From Oscillospiraceae bacterium (lineage in GTDB: Bacteria; Bacillota; Clostridia; Oscillospirales; Ruminococcaceae): a stretch of 64,000 bases of DNA. The DNA lies in NCBI GenBank assembly GCA_016291435.1, contig JAEEXH010000002.1:1-64000 (forward strand). Reading direction: 5' to 3'. Positions within the stretch are counted from its first letter, which is position 1. Every line of letters begins with the position of its first letter. The position numbers and the translations under genes were made by a program. Below the pieces are notes generated by a model. That model ran no database searches, was not told where the DNA came from, and saw nothing but the letters and a program-made list of their open reading frames with translations. Shown here piece after piece: positions 52,626 through 60,676 of the stretch.

Positions 52626-53737
52626 TGCGCGTCTTTGATACCTATGTGTTCAATCTCGCAGACAGAGTGACCTTCGCAAAGGCGGCTGCCTATCTGAACG
52701 ATATGCTCGCGGAGACCGGCTTCACGGCGCCGAAAACCGCATTCTCGGTCTATGCGGCCGGGGAGAGCGTGCCGCAGAAGGCAGCGGAAGCCTGCCCGTT
52801 TCTCTGCAAATATGCGCAGAAGGGCGACGGCACCTGCGGCTTCACCAGCGCAGACACCGATCCCGCGGCGTGCGACCGGGGCAAAATCTTCGCGGAGGAA
52901 AGCGACCGCGCTGAAATCTGCGCGCTCTTTGCAAAGATCCCGCACAGGCTGAATTTCCCGTTCTGCACGCTGATATTCGGCGGCATCCGCTGGTTTCCCG
53001 ACAGCCGGGACGATGCCGTGCCGGAATCCCGCAGTGAGCGGCGCTTCCGCAATCCGTTCCTGATCCCGGGGAGCATGTACTGCAACTCCGTGCGGCTCTC
53101 CCGCAGCTATGACGACGGCAGAAAACTGGTGTCTGTCTCTCTCTGCATCGAGGTCACAGGCGAGGATGCCCCGCGGGATCCATCGGAGATTCTTGCAAAG
53201 CTCGCGCCCTATCTCGGCGAACCGGAGCTGAAAAACCGCGTCTGTGTCTTTGATGACGCGGCGGAATGGGAACGGCTGCATACACTCGAACAAACACACC
53301 GCACGGCACTCAGCGCACAGATCCGTGCTGCAATGCCGGCACCGATCAATCCCAGCGCCGGGATGCGGGACGCAGAGCAGCATGCAAAGACTGCGCTGCT
53401 CGACCGGATCTTCCGCGGCACAGGCTTCGTAAAAGTGAAGGGATACCCCGGCTGGCTCTCATGCTATGCCTGCACCGACGCACACGGCTTCTGCTTTGAA
53501 GCCTATGTGCAGCGTGTCTCCGCCTTCGGTGAATTCCGTGTCTGGCTGGAGGTGACGGGCTGCAATTTCACAATGAGAGAGCTGCCCTTCCCGTCGCTGG
53601 ATTATGCAGGCACCGACCCTGAAACGGCAAAAAGCATCCTCTCGCGCTTTGCGGCATGCTGTGTGTCCGCCCGCGATACCTATGCGGCAGCACTCGCAGA
53701 GGATTTCGGCAACACCCCGGACTGGTTCCGGGAGTAA
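52622..53737 (+). CDS. Unknown 371-residue cytoplasmic protein
   Basis: Overlaps the preceding stop (ATGATG; either ATG could start it). No signal peptide, membrane segment or family that I recognise. Several cysteines cluster at residues ~58-85 (CPFLCKY..GTCGF..ACDRG), and a conserved-looking Arg/Phe-rich centre follows (RWFPDSRD..NPFLIPGSMYCNSVRLSRSYDDG). The length, codon use and tight packing between recX and rimO genes support a real gene. Could be a metal- or nucleotide-binding protein; no basis to choose. Confidence 0.7.
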   Translation: MMRVFDTYVFNLADRVTFAKAAAYLNDMLAETGFTAPKTAFSVYAAGESVPQKAAEACPFLCKYAQKGDGTCGFTSADTDPAACDRGKIFAEESDRAEICALFAKIPHRLNFPFCTLIFGGIRWFPDSRDDAVPESRSERRFRNPFLIPGSMYCNSVRLSRSYDDGRKLVSVSLCIEVTGEDAPRDPSEILAKLAPYLGEPELKNRVCVFDDAAEWERLHTLEQTHRTALSAQIRAAMPAPINPSAGMRDAEQHAKTALLDRIFRGTGFVKVKGYPGWLSCYACTDAHGFCFEAYVQRVSAFGEFRVWLEVTGCNFTMRELPFPSLDYAGTDPETAKSILSRFAACCVSARDTYAAALAEDFGNTPDWFRE

Positions 53738-53758
53738 GATAAATTTTAGGAGCATCTC

Positions 53759-55090
53759 ATGACAGTCAGTATGATCTCGCTTGGCTGTGCCAAGAATTTA
53801 GTAGACTCCGAGCGCATGCTTGCCCTGCTCGAAAAGGGCGGCTATTCGCTCACAGCAGACCCCGCCGACGCCGACATTGCGGTCATCAATACCTGCGGCT
53901 TCATCCAGTCGGCAAAGGAGGAGGCCATCGACACAATTTTAGAGATCATCGGTCTCAAGGAAGCGGGCACGCTGAAGGGCATTGTCGTCACAGGCTGTCT
54001 CGCCGAGCGCTATAAGCAGGAGGTCGCAGAGCAGTTTCCCGAGGTGGATGCCGTCATCGGCATCGGCGACCAGACGGAGATCTGCAAGGTGCTCGATGAG
54101 ATCACGGGCGGCAGCCGCGTCACACGCTTTGCGCCGAAGTGCAATATGCCCCTGACAGGCGAACGCCTGCTGGCAACGCTTCCGTTCTTTGCCTACCTGA
54201 AAATCGCAGAGGGCTGCTCCAACGGCTGCACCTACTGCGCCATCCCGCAGATCCGCGGAAAATACCGCTCTGTCCCGATGGAGGATGTGCTCGCGGAGGC
54301 GCGGGCGCTCGCCGGGCGCGGCGTCACGGAGCTTGTCGTCATCGCGCAGGATACAACCCGATACGGCGAGGATTTCAGCGGCGGCAAATCGCTGCTCCCG
54401 GATCTTCTCACAGCGCTTTGCAGAATCGACGGCTTCCGCTGGATCCGCGTGCTTTACTGTTACCCCGAGCGCATCACCGACGAGCTGATCGAGGTCATCG
54501 CACGGGAGGAGAAAATCGTCAAGTATCTCGATATTCCGATTCAGCACTGCTCCGGCAGCGTGCTCAAAGCCATGCGCAGAGAGGGCGATGTCAACACGCT
54601 GCGTGCACTTTTCAGAAAGCTCAGAGACCGCGTCCCGGGCATCACGCTCCGCACAACGCTGCTGGTCGGCTTCCCCGGCGAGACCGAGGAGGACTTCACG
54701 GAGCTCTCGGAATTTGTCGAAGAAATGCGCTTTGACCGCATGGGCTGCTTTGCCTATTCGCAGGAGGAAAACACCGTCGCGGCAAGAATGCCCGATCAGG
54801 TGGACGAGGAGATCCGGCAGAAACGCGCCGATCTTCTGATGGAACAGCAAATGACAATCTCCGCAGAACTGAACGCTGCCCGCGTCGGCACTGTCACAGA
54901 AGCGGTGATCGAAGGATATGATACATGGAGCGGCTGCTGCATTGCCCGCACAGCCGCGGATGCTCCCGATATTGACGGGCGGCTGCTCATTGCCGCAGAT
55001 GAGGGACAGTATGCGATCGGGCAGTTTGTGACCGCTCAGATCACAGACACGGCAGATTATGATTTGATAGGCGAGGTGATCTCAAGTTGA
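53759..55090 (+). CDS. rimO: Ribosomal protein S12 methylthiotransferase
   Basis: 443 residues. N-terminal UPF0004 domain with conserved Cys (SLGCAKNLVDSERM, NTCGF, VTGCLAERYKQEV), then the radical SAM CxxxCxxC motif (CSNGCTYCAIP) and a C-terminal TRAM domain. The LGCAKNLVDSE start favours RimO over MiaB. It adds a methylthio group to Asp88/89 of S12. ATG preceded by TTAGGAGCATCTC. The pgsA start overlaps its stop (TTGA). Confidence 0.95.
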   Translation: MTVSMISLGCAKNLVDSERMLALLEKGGYSLTADPADADIAVINTCGFIQSAKEEAIDTILEIIGLKEAGTLKGIVVTGCLAERYKQEVAEQFPEVDAVIGIGDQTEICKVLDEITGGSRVTRFAPKCNMPLTGERLLATLPFFAYLKIAEGCSNGCTYCAIPQIRGKYRSVPMEDVLAEARALAGRGVTELVVIAQDTTRYGEDFSGGKSLLPDLLTALCRIDGFRWIRVLYCYPERITDELIEVIAREEKIVKYLDIPIQHCSGSVLKAMRREGDVNTLRALFRKLRDRVPGITLRTTLLVGFPGETEEDFTELSEFVEEMRFDRMGCFAYSQEENTVAARMPDQVDEEIRQKRADLLMEQQMTISAELNAARVGTVTEAVIEGYDTWSGCCIARTAADAPDIDGRLLIAADEGQYAIGQFVTAQITDTADYDLIGEVISS

Positions 55091-55671
55091 ATACACCGAA
55101 TAAGCTGACACTGGCGCGTGTGCTGCTGGTACCGATCTTTGTCATCTGCTTTTTCTGGAGATTCCCCGCGCATTATCTCGTTTCCCTTGTGATCTTTGTG
55201 ATCGCCTCTGTCACCGATGCGATCGACGGCAAGCTGGCACGCTCCCGCAATGAGATCACGGACTTCGGCAAATTTCTCGATCCGCTTGCAGACAAGGTGC
55301 TCGTCATCTCCGCAATGGCATGCTTTTTGCAGCAGCAGCGGATGAACATTGCTGCCTTCCTGCTGATTGTCACGCGGGAATTCATGGTCTCGGCGCTGCG
55401 CCTTGTGGTCGCCAACAAGGGCACAGTTGTCCCGGCGAGCTTCGCAGGCAAGCTGAAAACCGCATTCACGATGATCGCGATTATCACGGCGCTGGTCTGG
55501 TGGTCGTTCCAGGGCGATTTCAAGGCATTCGGGCTGGATCTGCCGCATGCGCTCTATACCGGCTGCGAGGTGCTGATCCAGATTCTGTTCTGGATTGCGG
55601 CGGTGCTGACCGTCTGGTCGGGCATCGAATATCTGAAGGCTTACTGGAAAGACATCAATCCGAACAAATAA
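55087..55671 (+). CDS. pgsA: CDP-diacylglycerol-glycerol-3-phosphate 3-phosphatidyltransferase
   Basis: 194 residues from a TTG overlapping the rimO stop. The CDP-alcohol phosphotransferase motif DAIDGKLARSRNEITDFGKFLDPLADK is complete. Several membrane segments. It makes phosphatidylglycerophosphate, the precursor of phosphatidylglycerol. rimO-pgsA is a frequent pairing in Bacillota. cysE follows after 12 bp. Confidence 0.95.
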   Translation: MNTPNKLTLARVLLVPIFVICFFWRFPAHYLVSLVIFVIASVTDAIDGKLARSRNEITDFGKFLDPLADKVLVISAMACFLQQQRMNIAAFLLIVTREFMVSALRLVVANKGTVVPASFAGKLKTAFTMIAIITALVWWSFQGDFKAFGLDLPHALYTGCEVLIQILFWIAAVLTVWSGIEYLKAYWKDINPNK

Positions 55672-55683
55672 CGGAGGAAACGT

Positions 55684-56301
55684 ATGTTCAAGCAACTCAA
55701 ACGCGAAATTGATCTGATCCGCGACCGCGACCCGGCGGCGCGCAGCTCCGTTGAGATCCTGCTGACCTATTCGGGGCTGCATGCAGTGGTGGCATACCGC
55801 ATTGCACACAAGCTGCTGAAGGCGGGCTTCCCGACGCTTGCGCGTATTGTCTCGCAGCTCGCAAGGTTCTTCACGGGCATTGAGATTCACCCGGGCGCAA
55901 CGATCGGCAAGGGGCTTTTCATCGACCACGGCATGGGTGTTGTGATCGGTGAGACAACAATCATCGGCGATGACTGCACGCTGTATCAGGGCGTCACGCT
56001 GGGCGGCACGGGCAAGGACCGCGGCAAGCGTCACCCCACGCTCGGCAACAATGTCACGGTCGGCGCGGGCGCAAAGGTGCTGGGACCCTTCAAGGTGGGT
56101 GATAACGCAAAGATTGCGGCAGGCGCGGTCGTGCTGCGGGAGGTTCCCGCGAATGCAACGGCAGTCGGCATCCCGGCGCATGTGGTGAAGATGAACGGCG
56201 TGCGCGTGCAGGATCTCGACCAGATTCACATTCCCGACCCGGTGCAGCAGGAGCTGGAGAAGATCGAGCAGCGTCTCCGCAGGCTGGAGAAGCGCAGATA
56301 A
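55684..56301 (+). CDS. cysE: Serine O-acetyltransferase
   Basis: 205 residues with GGAGGAAACGT before the ATG. N-terminal helical region, then left-handed beta-helix hexapeptide repeats: [32 protein letters not shown].., [30 protein letters not shown]. The catalytic His in IDHG and the GKRHP loop are present. It acetylates serine for cysteine synthesis. No cysK is seen nearby. Last gene of the long plus-strand run. Confidence 0.95.
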   Translation: MFKQLKREIDLIRDRDPAARSSVEILLTYSGLHAVVAYRIAHKLLKAGFPTLARIVSQLARFFTGIEIHPGATIGKGLFIDHGMGVVIGETTIIGDDCTLYQGVTLGGTGKDRGKRHPTLGNNVTVGAGAKVLGPFKVGDNAKIAAGAVVLREVPANATAVGIPAHVVKMNGVRVQDLDQIHIPDPVQQELEKIEQRLRRLEKRR

Positions 56302-56334
56302 GCGGGGAGCCGTGCCCCGTTATGCGAAAAAAAA

Positions 56335-56359
56335 TGACCTGTCTGACAAAGACAGGTCA
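56335..56359. terminator. Bidirectional terminator for cysE (+) and tRNA-Leu (-)
   Basis: TGACCTGTC-TGACAAA-GACAGGTCA. On the minus strand an eight-U run follows; on plus a weaker T-rich stretch (CTTTCTATA). Confidence 0.85.
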
Positions 56360-56371
56360 CTTTCTATATAA

Positions 56372-56455
56372 TGCCGGTGGCGGGGGTCGAACCCGCACGG
56401 TATCGCTACCAACGGATTTTGAGTCCGTCACGTCTGCCAATTCCATCACACCGGC
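56372..56455 (-). tRNA. tRNA-Leu (anticodon CAA)
   Basis: 84-nt cloverleaf on the minus strand: acceptor GCCGGTG/CACCGGC with discriminator A, D-arm with TTGGCAGAC, anticodon loop CTCAAAA giving CAA, a long variable arm (TGGTAGCGATACCG), and T-arm GCGGGTTCGACCCCCGC. It reads UUG leucine codons. The CCA end is not encoded. The ORF 56322-56597 crossing it is spurious. Confidence 0.97.
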
Positions 56456-56466
56456 GCAGCATATAC

Positions 56467-56495
56467 AGTATAACATAAAACAGAAAAAAAGTCAA
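56467..56495 (-). promoter_or_regulatory. Promoter of tRNA-Leu
   Basis: Minus strand TTGACT (56495-56490), 17-nt spacer, TATACT (56472-56467), 11 nt before the mature tRNA 5' end. Confidence 0.85.
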
Positions 56496-56532
56496 TGCCC
56501 GGCGGAGCGCCCGTGCAGGCATTATTACAGTG

Positions 56533-56572
56533 AAGCGGCCTGTCCTTTGTCAGACAGGCCGCTTTTCTTTTC
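56533..56572 (+). terminator. Second hairpin, terminator-like on plus strand
   Basis: AAGCGGCCTGTC-CTTTGTCA-GACAGGCCGCTT, then TTCTTTTC on the plus strand. No U-run on the minus strand, although it lies at the end of the minus-strand membrane-protein gene. It could back up the cysE terminator. Confidence 0.6.
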
Positions 56573-56581
56573 ATATCATAA

Positions 56582-57415
56582 TCAGGATGCGCTGTAATTC
56601 GCTGAGCCGAAGAACACACGGTCGAAGAAATCGCGGGTCTTGTCCTCGCCGAGCGCCTTCTTGAAGACATCGGTCGAAACGCCGCCCTTCTCGATCAGTC
56701 CGTCGGAATATGCCTTTGTATTTGCAAGCTGCGCCGCCTTGTCCGCCGCACTGCTCTCAGAGAGAATGTCCGCCGCATTGAGATACATCCCGAGCGCGGT
56801 TCCGAACAGCTCGCTGTTGCGCGTGTCGTCCTTCAGCTGCTTGTGCAGCACAACGCTCAGCAGACCGTCATACCAATTCTCAGACGCGGGCAGTTCATCC
56901 AGATCCGCAAAGAGCTCCTTGAGACTGCCAAGCTGCGAGAGGACGGTTTTATATTCGTCGGTCTCTGTGTCGCCGACCAGATCGTAGAACTCAACATAGG
57001 ACTTGCGGTTTCCGAAGATATACATGAAATCGAGCGTGCAGAGCGGTACATTTTTCTCATAGGGTGTGATCATGAATGAGACCATCTGCATGAAGCCCAT
57101 GTTCGCACGCATGACCGAGAGATTGCCGAGCCCTTCGATCTCATACTGATAGGTATGGAATTTCATGAAGCCGTAGATGCGCATATCTTTATATTCGTCA
57201 GTGTACTTGTCTGGCTGCGCGGCGGCATCGCATTCGGTGACAGTGTAATGCTCAGCGACCTGACTGAGTCCGTCGCCGATCATTTCGTAGATCAGCTTGT
57301 TGTTTTTTACGGAGAAAAAGACACATGTGCCGACCAGCACGCAGATCAGAGCCAGGAGAATCCCCAGCACAATCAGCAGCGGCTTTTTCTTCGATTTTGT
57401 ACTCATATCATTCAT
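56582..57415 (-). CDS. Membrane-anchored protein of unknown function
   Basis: 277 residues; the start may be the first ATG or that three codons later, which is better spaced from GGGAG. A short basic N-terminus (STKSKKKP) precedes one transmembrane helix (LLIVLGILLALICVLVGTCVFF), and the rest (~240 residues) should lie outside the cell. The external part is mixed alpha/beta with no recognised domain. It follows guaA by 36 bp on the same strand, probably in one transcript. Confidence 0.7.
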   Translation of the reverse strand: MNDMSTKSKKKPLLIVLGILLALICVLVGTCVFFSVKNNKLIYEMIGDGLSQVAEHYTVTECDAAAQPDKYTDEYKDMRIYGFMKFHTYQYEIEGLGNLSVMRANMGFMQMVSFMITPYEKNVPLCTLDFMYIFGNRKSYVEFYDLVGDTETDEYKTVLSQLGSLKELFADLDELPASENWYDGLLSVVLHKQLKDDTRNSELFGTALGMYLNAADILSESSAADKAAQLANTKAYSDGLIEKGGVSTDVFKKALGEDKTRDFFDRVFFGSANYSAS

Positions 57416-57451
57416 AGCTCCCTATCGTTGTTTCTGTGAAAATACTTTCGG

Positions 57452-59005
57452 TTACTCCCACTCCACCGTCCCCGGGGGCTTCGATGTAATATCATACACC
57501 ACGCGGTTCACATGCGCGACCTCATTGCAGAGGCGGTTGGAAACACGCGCCAGCACATCATAGGGGATGCGTGCCCAGTCTGCGGTCATGAAGTCATCGG
57601 TCGTGACGGCGCGAATCGCAATGAGATGTTCGTAGGTTCTGTGGTCGCCCATGACGCCGACCGTATGCACATCGGGGAGCACGGCGAAGAACTGTTTGAG
57701 TTCCCGCGCAATGCCGCTCTTTTCAATTTCATCGCGGAAGACGGCGTCTGCCTCCTGCAAAATGCGGATCTTCTCCTCGGTGATCTCGCCGAGGATGCGC
57801 ACGCCGAGACCCGGTCCCGGGAAGGGCTGCCGCCACACGAGCTCTGAGGGGATGCCCAGCTTCTCGCCAACCGCACGCACCTCATCCTTGAAAAGATCGC
57901 AGAGCGGCTCGATCACGCCGTCAAACTGAATATCTTCGGGCATCTTCACCATATTGTGATGGGTCTTGATGACAGCGGTGCTGCCCTGCCCTGCCTCGTT
58001 GCCTCTGCCGCTTTCAATGCGGTCGGGATAGATCGTGCCCTGTGCAAAGAAGCCCTCAGCGCCGGTTTCGCGGATCTTATCCCAGAAGACATTGTAAAAT
58101 TCCGTGCCGATGATCCTGCGCTTCTGCTCCGGGTCGGTGACGCCGCGGAGCTTTTCGAGAAACTGCTTCCCGCAGTTCACGCGGACAAAATTCATGTCAA
58201 AGAGCTTTGTGAAGGTCTGCTCGACGAAATCGCCCTCATCCTTGCGCATAAGCCCCTGATCGACAAAGACACAGGTGAGCTGTCTGCCGACGGCGCGGCT
58301 TAAAAGTGCCGCTGCGACAGAAGAATCGACGCCGCCGGAGAGACCGAGCACAACCTTCTTATCGCCGATCTCCGCACGGAGCCGCTGCACCGTGGTCTCG
58401 ATGAAATCATCCATCACCCAGTCGCCGGTGAAGCCGCAGACTTCATAGAGGAAATTGTGCAGGATCTGCCTGCCGAAGACGCTGTGTGTGACCTCCGGGT
58501 GAAACTGCACCGCATAGACCTTCTGCGCAGGATTCTCAAAGGCGGCGCAGGGGCAGTCTGCGGAATGCGCGGTGACGGTGAAGCCCTCGGGGAGGCGGCT
58601 CACAAAATCCGTGTGGCTCATCCAGACGGTGCTCTGCTGCGGGACATCTTTGAAGAGGACGCTTTCGGCATCCGCAGTAATCTCGATTTTGCCGTATTCC
58701 GATTTTTCGCAGGCAGAGACCGCGCCGCCGAGCGTATAGGCGACAAGCTGGCAGCCGTAGCAGATGCCGAGCACGGGCACGCCGAGCGAGAAGATCTCTT
58801 TTCCGATATGCGGGGAGCTTTCGTCATAGACGCTGTTGGGGCCGCCGGTGAAGATGATGCCGGCGGGCTTTCTGGCTGCGATCTCAGAGAGCGGGGTGTC
58901 ATAGCGCAGGATCTCGCAGTAGACGCCGCATTCACGGACGCGCCGCGCGATCAGCTGGTTATACTGCCCGCCGAAATCCAGCACAATGCAGAGCTGATTT
59001 GCCAT
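57452..59005 (-). CDS. guaA: GMP synthase (glutamine-hydrolysing)
   Basis: 517 residues. Class I amidotransferase domain with catalytic Cys in LGICYGCQ and HPEVTHS (residues ~80-170). The ATP pyrophosphatase loop is GLSGGVDSSVAAALL near 225, and the dimerisation domain carries RQPFPGPGLGVRILG and ends TVEWE. Converts XMP to GMP with glutamine. ATG preceded by AAAGGAGGAACCCT. Its ~110-nt leader carries a copy of the GC-rich repeat. Confidence 0.98.
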   Translation of the reverse strand: MANQLCIVLDFGGQYNQLIARRVRECGVYCEILRYDTPLSEIAARKPAGIIFTGGPNSVYDESSPHIGKEIFSLGVPVLGICYGCQLVAYTLGGAVSACEKSEYGKIEITADAESVLFKDVPQQSTVWMSHTDFVSRLPEGFTVTAHSADCPCAAFENPAQKVYAVQFHPEVTHSVFGRQILHNFLYEVCGFTGDWVMDDFIETTVQRLRAEIGDKKVVLGLSGGVDSSVAAALLSRAVGRQLTCVFVDQGLMRKDEGDFVEQTFTKLFDMNFVRVNCGKQFLEKLRGVTDPEQKRRIIGTEFYNVFWDKIRETGAEGFFAQGTIYPDRIESGRGNEAGQGSTAVIKTHHNMVKMPEDIQFDGVIEPLCDLFKDEVRAVGEKLGIPSELVWRQPFPGPGLGVRILGEITEEKIRILQEADAVFRDEIEKSGIARELKQFFAVLPDVHTVGVMGDHRTYEHLIAIRAVTTDDFMTADWARIPYDVLARVSNRLCNEVAHVNRVVYDITSKPPGTVEWE

Positions 59006-59051
59006 AGGGTTCCTCCTTTAGAAGTGTCGCTGATGCGACGGGATTTATAAT

Positions 59052-59098
59052 GGGGCTCTGCCCCAAACCCCGCTGGGGATAGCGATCCCCAGACCCCT
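59052..59098 (+). repeat. Dispersed GC-rich hairpin repeat, copy B
   Basis: GGGGC-TCT-GCCCC, then AAACCC, then hairpin CTGGGGAT-AGCG-ATCCCCAG, ending in ACCCC. It lies within the guaA leader region (antisense orientation to guaA). Compare copies at 25898-25945 and 63298-63343. Confidence 0.75.
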
Positions 59099-59118
59099 GC
59101 TTATAAATAACATAAGAT

Positions 59119-59147
59119 ATTATAGCATATTATGCGGGAAAATTCAA
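59119..59147 (-). promoter_or_regulatory. Promoter of guaA
   Basis: Minus strand TTGAAT (59147-59142), 17-nt spacer, TATAAT (59124-59119). Confidence 0.75.
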
Positions 59148-59176
59148 GCGCAAATTTGCGGGTTCCGGGTCAAGGC

Positions 59177-59225
59177 GCGCACTTCTTATAGGGGGTGCGC
59201 TTCTTGCGCTTCTTGCGCGCCTTAC
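59177..59225 (+). repeat. Left inverted repeat with hairpin and iterons flanking the AAA ATPase
   Basis: Begins with the hairpin GCGCAC-N12-GTGCGC, continues with tandem TGCGCTTCT units and ends GCGCGCCTTAC. Its reverse complement occurs at 60389-60445, which has one extra 9-bp unit. Confidence 0.8.
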
Positions 59226-59303
59226 TCCGTCATATTGCTGCGATCTGCACTGCACAAACCTGTGTCTCTTGTGCATATCACAGAATCTTGTTTGTTATAT
59301 GAA

Positions 59304-59376
59304 AAAAGTTGTACGCCGACATACAACTTTTGCGGAAAAAGCCGCTGTATGTAGAGGGGGAAGTCCCCTCACGGCT
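59304..59376 (+). promoter_or_regulatory. Two hairpins in the leader of the AAA ATPase gene
   Basis: AAAAGTTGTA-CGCCGACA-TACAACTTTT (59304-59331), then AGCCG..AGGGG-GAAGT-CCCCT..CGGCT (59340-59376) ending a few bases before the ribosome-binding site. The rest of the 59006-59396 gap holds the guaA promoter, repeat B and the left inverted repeat. No clear promoter for the ATPase was found. Confidence 0.5.
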
Positions 59377-59396
59377 GACTGCGAAAGGAGTTTTAC

Positions 59397-60392
59397 ATGG
59401 CAGAAGAAAAGACTTTGGAACAGGCGCTTCAGGAAAACGGCTCGCTGATCTTTCTCGACGGTGTGGAGAAGAAAGAGACCCGCTGGCTCTGGTATCCGTA
59501 CATCCCGCTCGGGAAGGTGACGATCCTCATGGGCGACCCCGGAGAGGGCAAATCGACCTTTGCCCTGAATCTTGCCGCTGCGGTGACAAGGGGGATGCAG
59601 TTCCCGGAGACGCACCAAATCGTGACAGCGCCGGATTATGTCCTCTATCAGAATGCGGAGGACGGGCTCGGCGACACCATCTGCCCGCGGCTTGAGAAAG
59701 CAGGTGCGGATCTCCGCCTGGTCATGACGATCAACGAGATGAAGGAGAATGCCGACATGCAGAGCACGATGCTCTATGAGATCATCTCGAAGATCAGACC
59801 GAAGCTGGTGATCCTGGATCCGCTGCAAGCCTATCTCGGCGATCATGTGGACATGCACAGAGCCAATGAGGTCAGACCCGTGATGCGCTATCTTGCGATG
59901 CTTGCCGATCACTTCGGCTGCGCCATTGTCCTCATCGGGCACATGAACAAGAAAGCCGACCTGAAATCGCTTTACCGCAGCATCGGCAGCATTGACCTCA
60001 CGGCTGCGGCAAGATCTGTCCTGCTTGTCGGGCGCGACCCCTCAGAGCCCGCGCGCAGAGTGATTGCACAGGTGAAGAATTCACTGGCTCCCGAGGGGGA
60101 AAATGTCGCATTCACGATCAATGACGGGGTCTTTCACTTCGAGGGCGTCTGCGATGTGCCGACAGAACGGCTGCTCTCCCAGAGAGAGCGCAGGGTCACC
60201 CCGCGCGACAGGGCGGCTGAATGCCTGACCCGCTGGCTGACCGAACACGGGGAGATCTCCGTGCGCGAGATCTATGACATGGCATGCGGGGAGGAAATCA
60301 CAAAAGCAGCGCTTCTGCGGGCAAAAGCATCACTTGGCATTCATGCGCACAGGCAGAATAATCAGTGGTACTGGTCGCTTCCGAAAGCGTAA
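59397..60392 (+). CDS. RepA-like AAA ATPase (AAA_25 type), possibly mobile
   Basis: 331 residues; CGAAAGGAGTTTTAC before the ATG. RecA-like ATPase core: Walker A MGDPGEGKSTFALNLA near residue 45, LYQNAEDGLGDTICPRL, Walker B KLVILDPLQAYLG near 140, and VLIGHMNKK, as in plasmid RepA helicases and phage/mobile-element DNA-handling ATPases. The C-terminus (~270-331: RDRAAECLTRWLTEHGEISVREIY..) is a winged-helix-like domain. It stands alone between guaA and the 2-oxoacid oxidoreductase operon, bounded by inverted repeats; its stop codon lies in the right repeat. No integrase or relaxase is nearby. The function is probably replication-related, by family. Confidence 0.8.
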   Translation: MAEEKTLEQALQENGSLIFLDGVEKKETRWLWYPYIPLGKVTILMGDPGEGKSTFALNLAAAVTRGMQFPETHQIVTAPDYVLYQNAEDGLGDTICPRLEKAGADLRLVMTINEMKENADMQSTMLYEIISKIRPKLVILDPLQAYLGDHVDMHRANEVRPVMRYLAMLADHFGCAIVLIGHMNKKADLKSLYRSIGSIDLTAAARSVLLVGRDPSEPARRVIAQVKNSLAPEGENVAFTINDGVFHFEGVCDVPTERLLSQRERRVTPRDRAAECLTRWLTEHGEISVREIYDMACGEEITKAALLRAKASLGIHAHRQNNQWYWSLPKA

Positions 60393-60445
60393 GGCGCGCA
60401 AGAAGCGCAAGGAGAGCAAGAAGCGCACCCCCTTATAAAGTGCGC
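60389..60445 (+). repeat. Right inverted repeat flanking the AAA ATPase
   Basis: GTAAGGCGCGCAAGAAGCGC, then AGGAGAGCA and AGAAGCGCA units, ending with the hairpin GCGCAC-N11-GTGCGC. It is the reverse complement of the left repeat, plus one 9-bp unit. It includes the ATPase stop codon. The following stretch to 60583 shows only a small hairpin (AGCACGG-GCT-CCGTGCT, 60553-60569) and no gene. Confidence 0.8.
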
Positions 60446-60583
60446 TTCTTAAAATGTAAAGCAGGGAGCACGACATGTTCAATAGCTGCGAACAGCAGCG
60501 TCAACGGTCTGTCATTGGGCGTCTTCGGTTGGGCTCCCGGAGGCAAAACGCCAGCACGGGCTCCGTGCTTCACAATTTCCCTC

Positions 60584-60612
60584 TTGCAATTCCCTGTAAA
60601 ATGTGCTATAAT
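60584..60612 (+). promoter_or_regulatory. Promoter of the 2-oxoacid oxidoreductase operon
   Basis: TTGCAA (60584-60589), 17-nt spacer, TATAAT (60607-60612). Confidence 0.8.
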
Positions 60613-60676
60613 AATAGATACGCTGAGGCGCAATGCCGGCGGCGCACATTAAAAACGGAAAGGACTGATATGGACT

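Noticed and set aside
56322-56597. 91-residue ORF with a GGGRTRTVSLPTDFES-like motif
   Set aside because: This is a translated tRNA-Leu gene plus terminators, a common annotation error.
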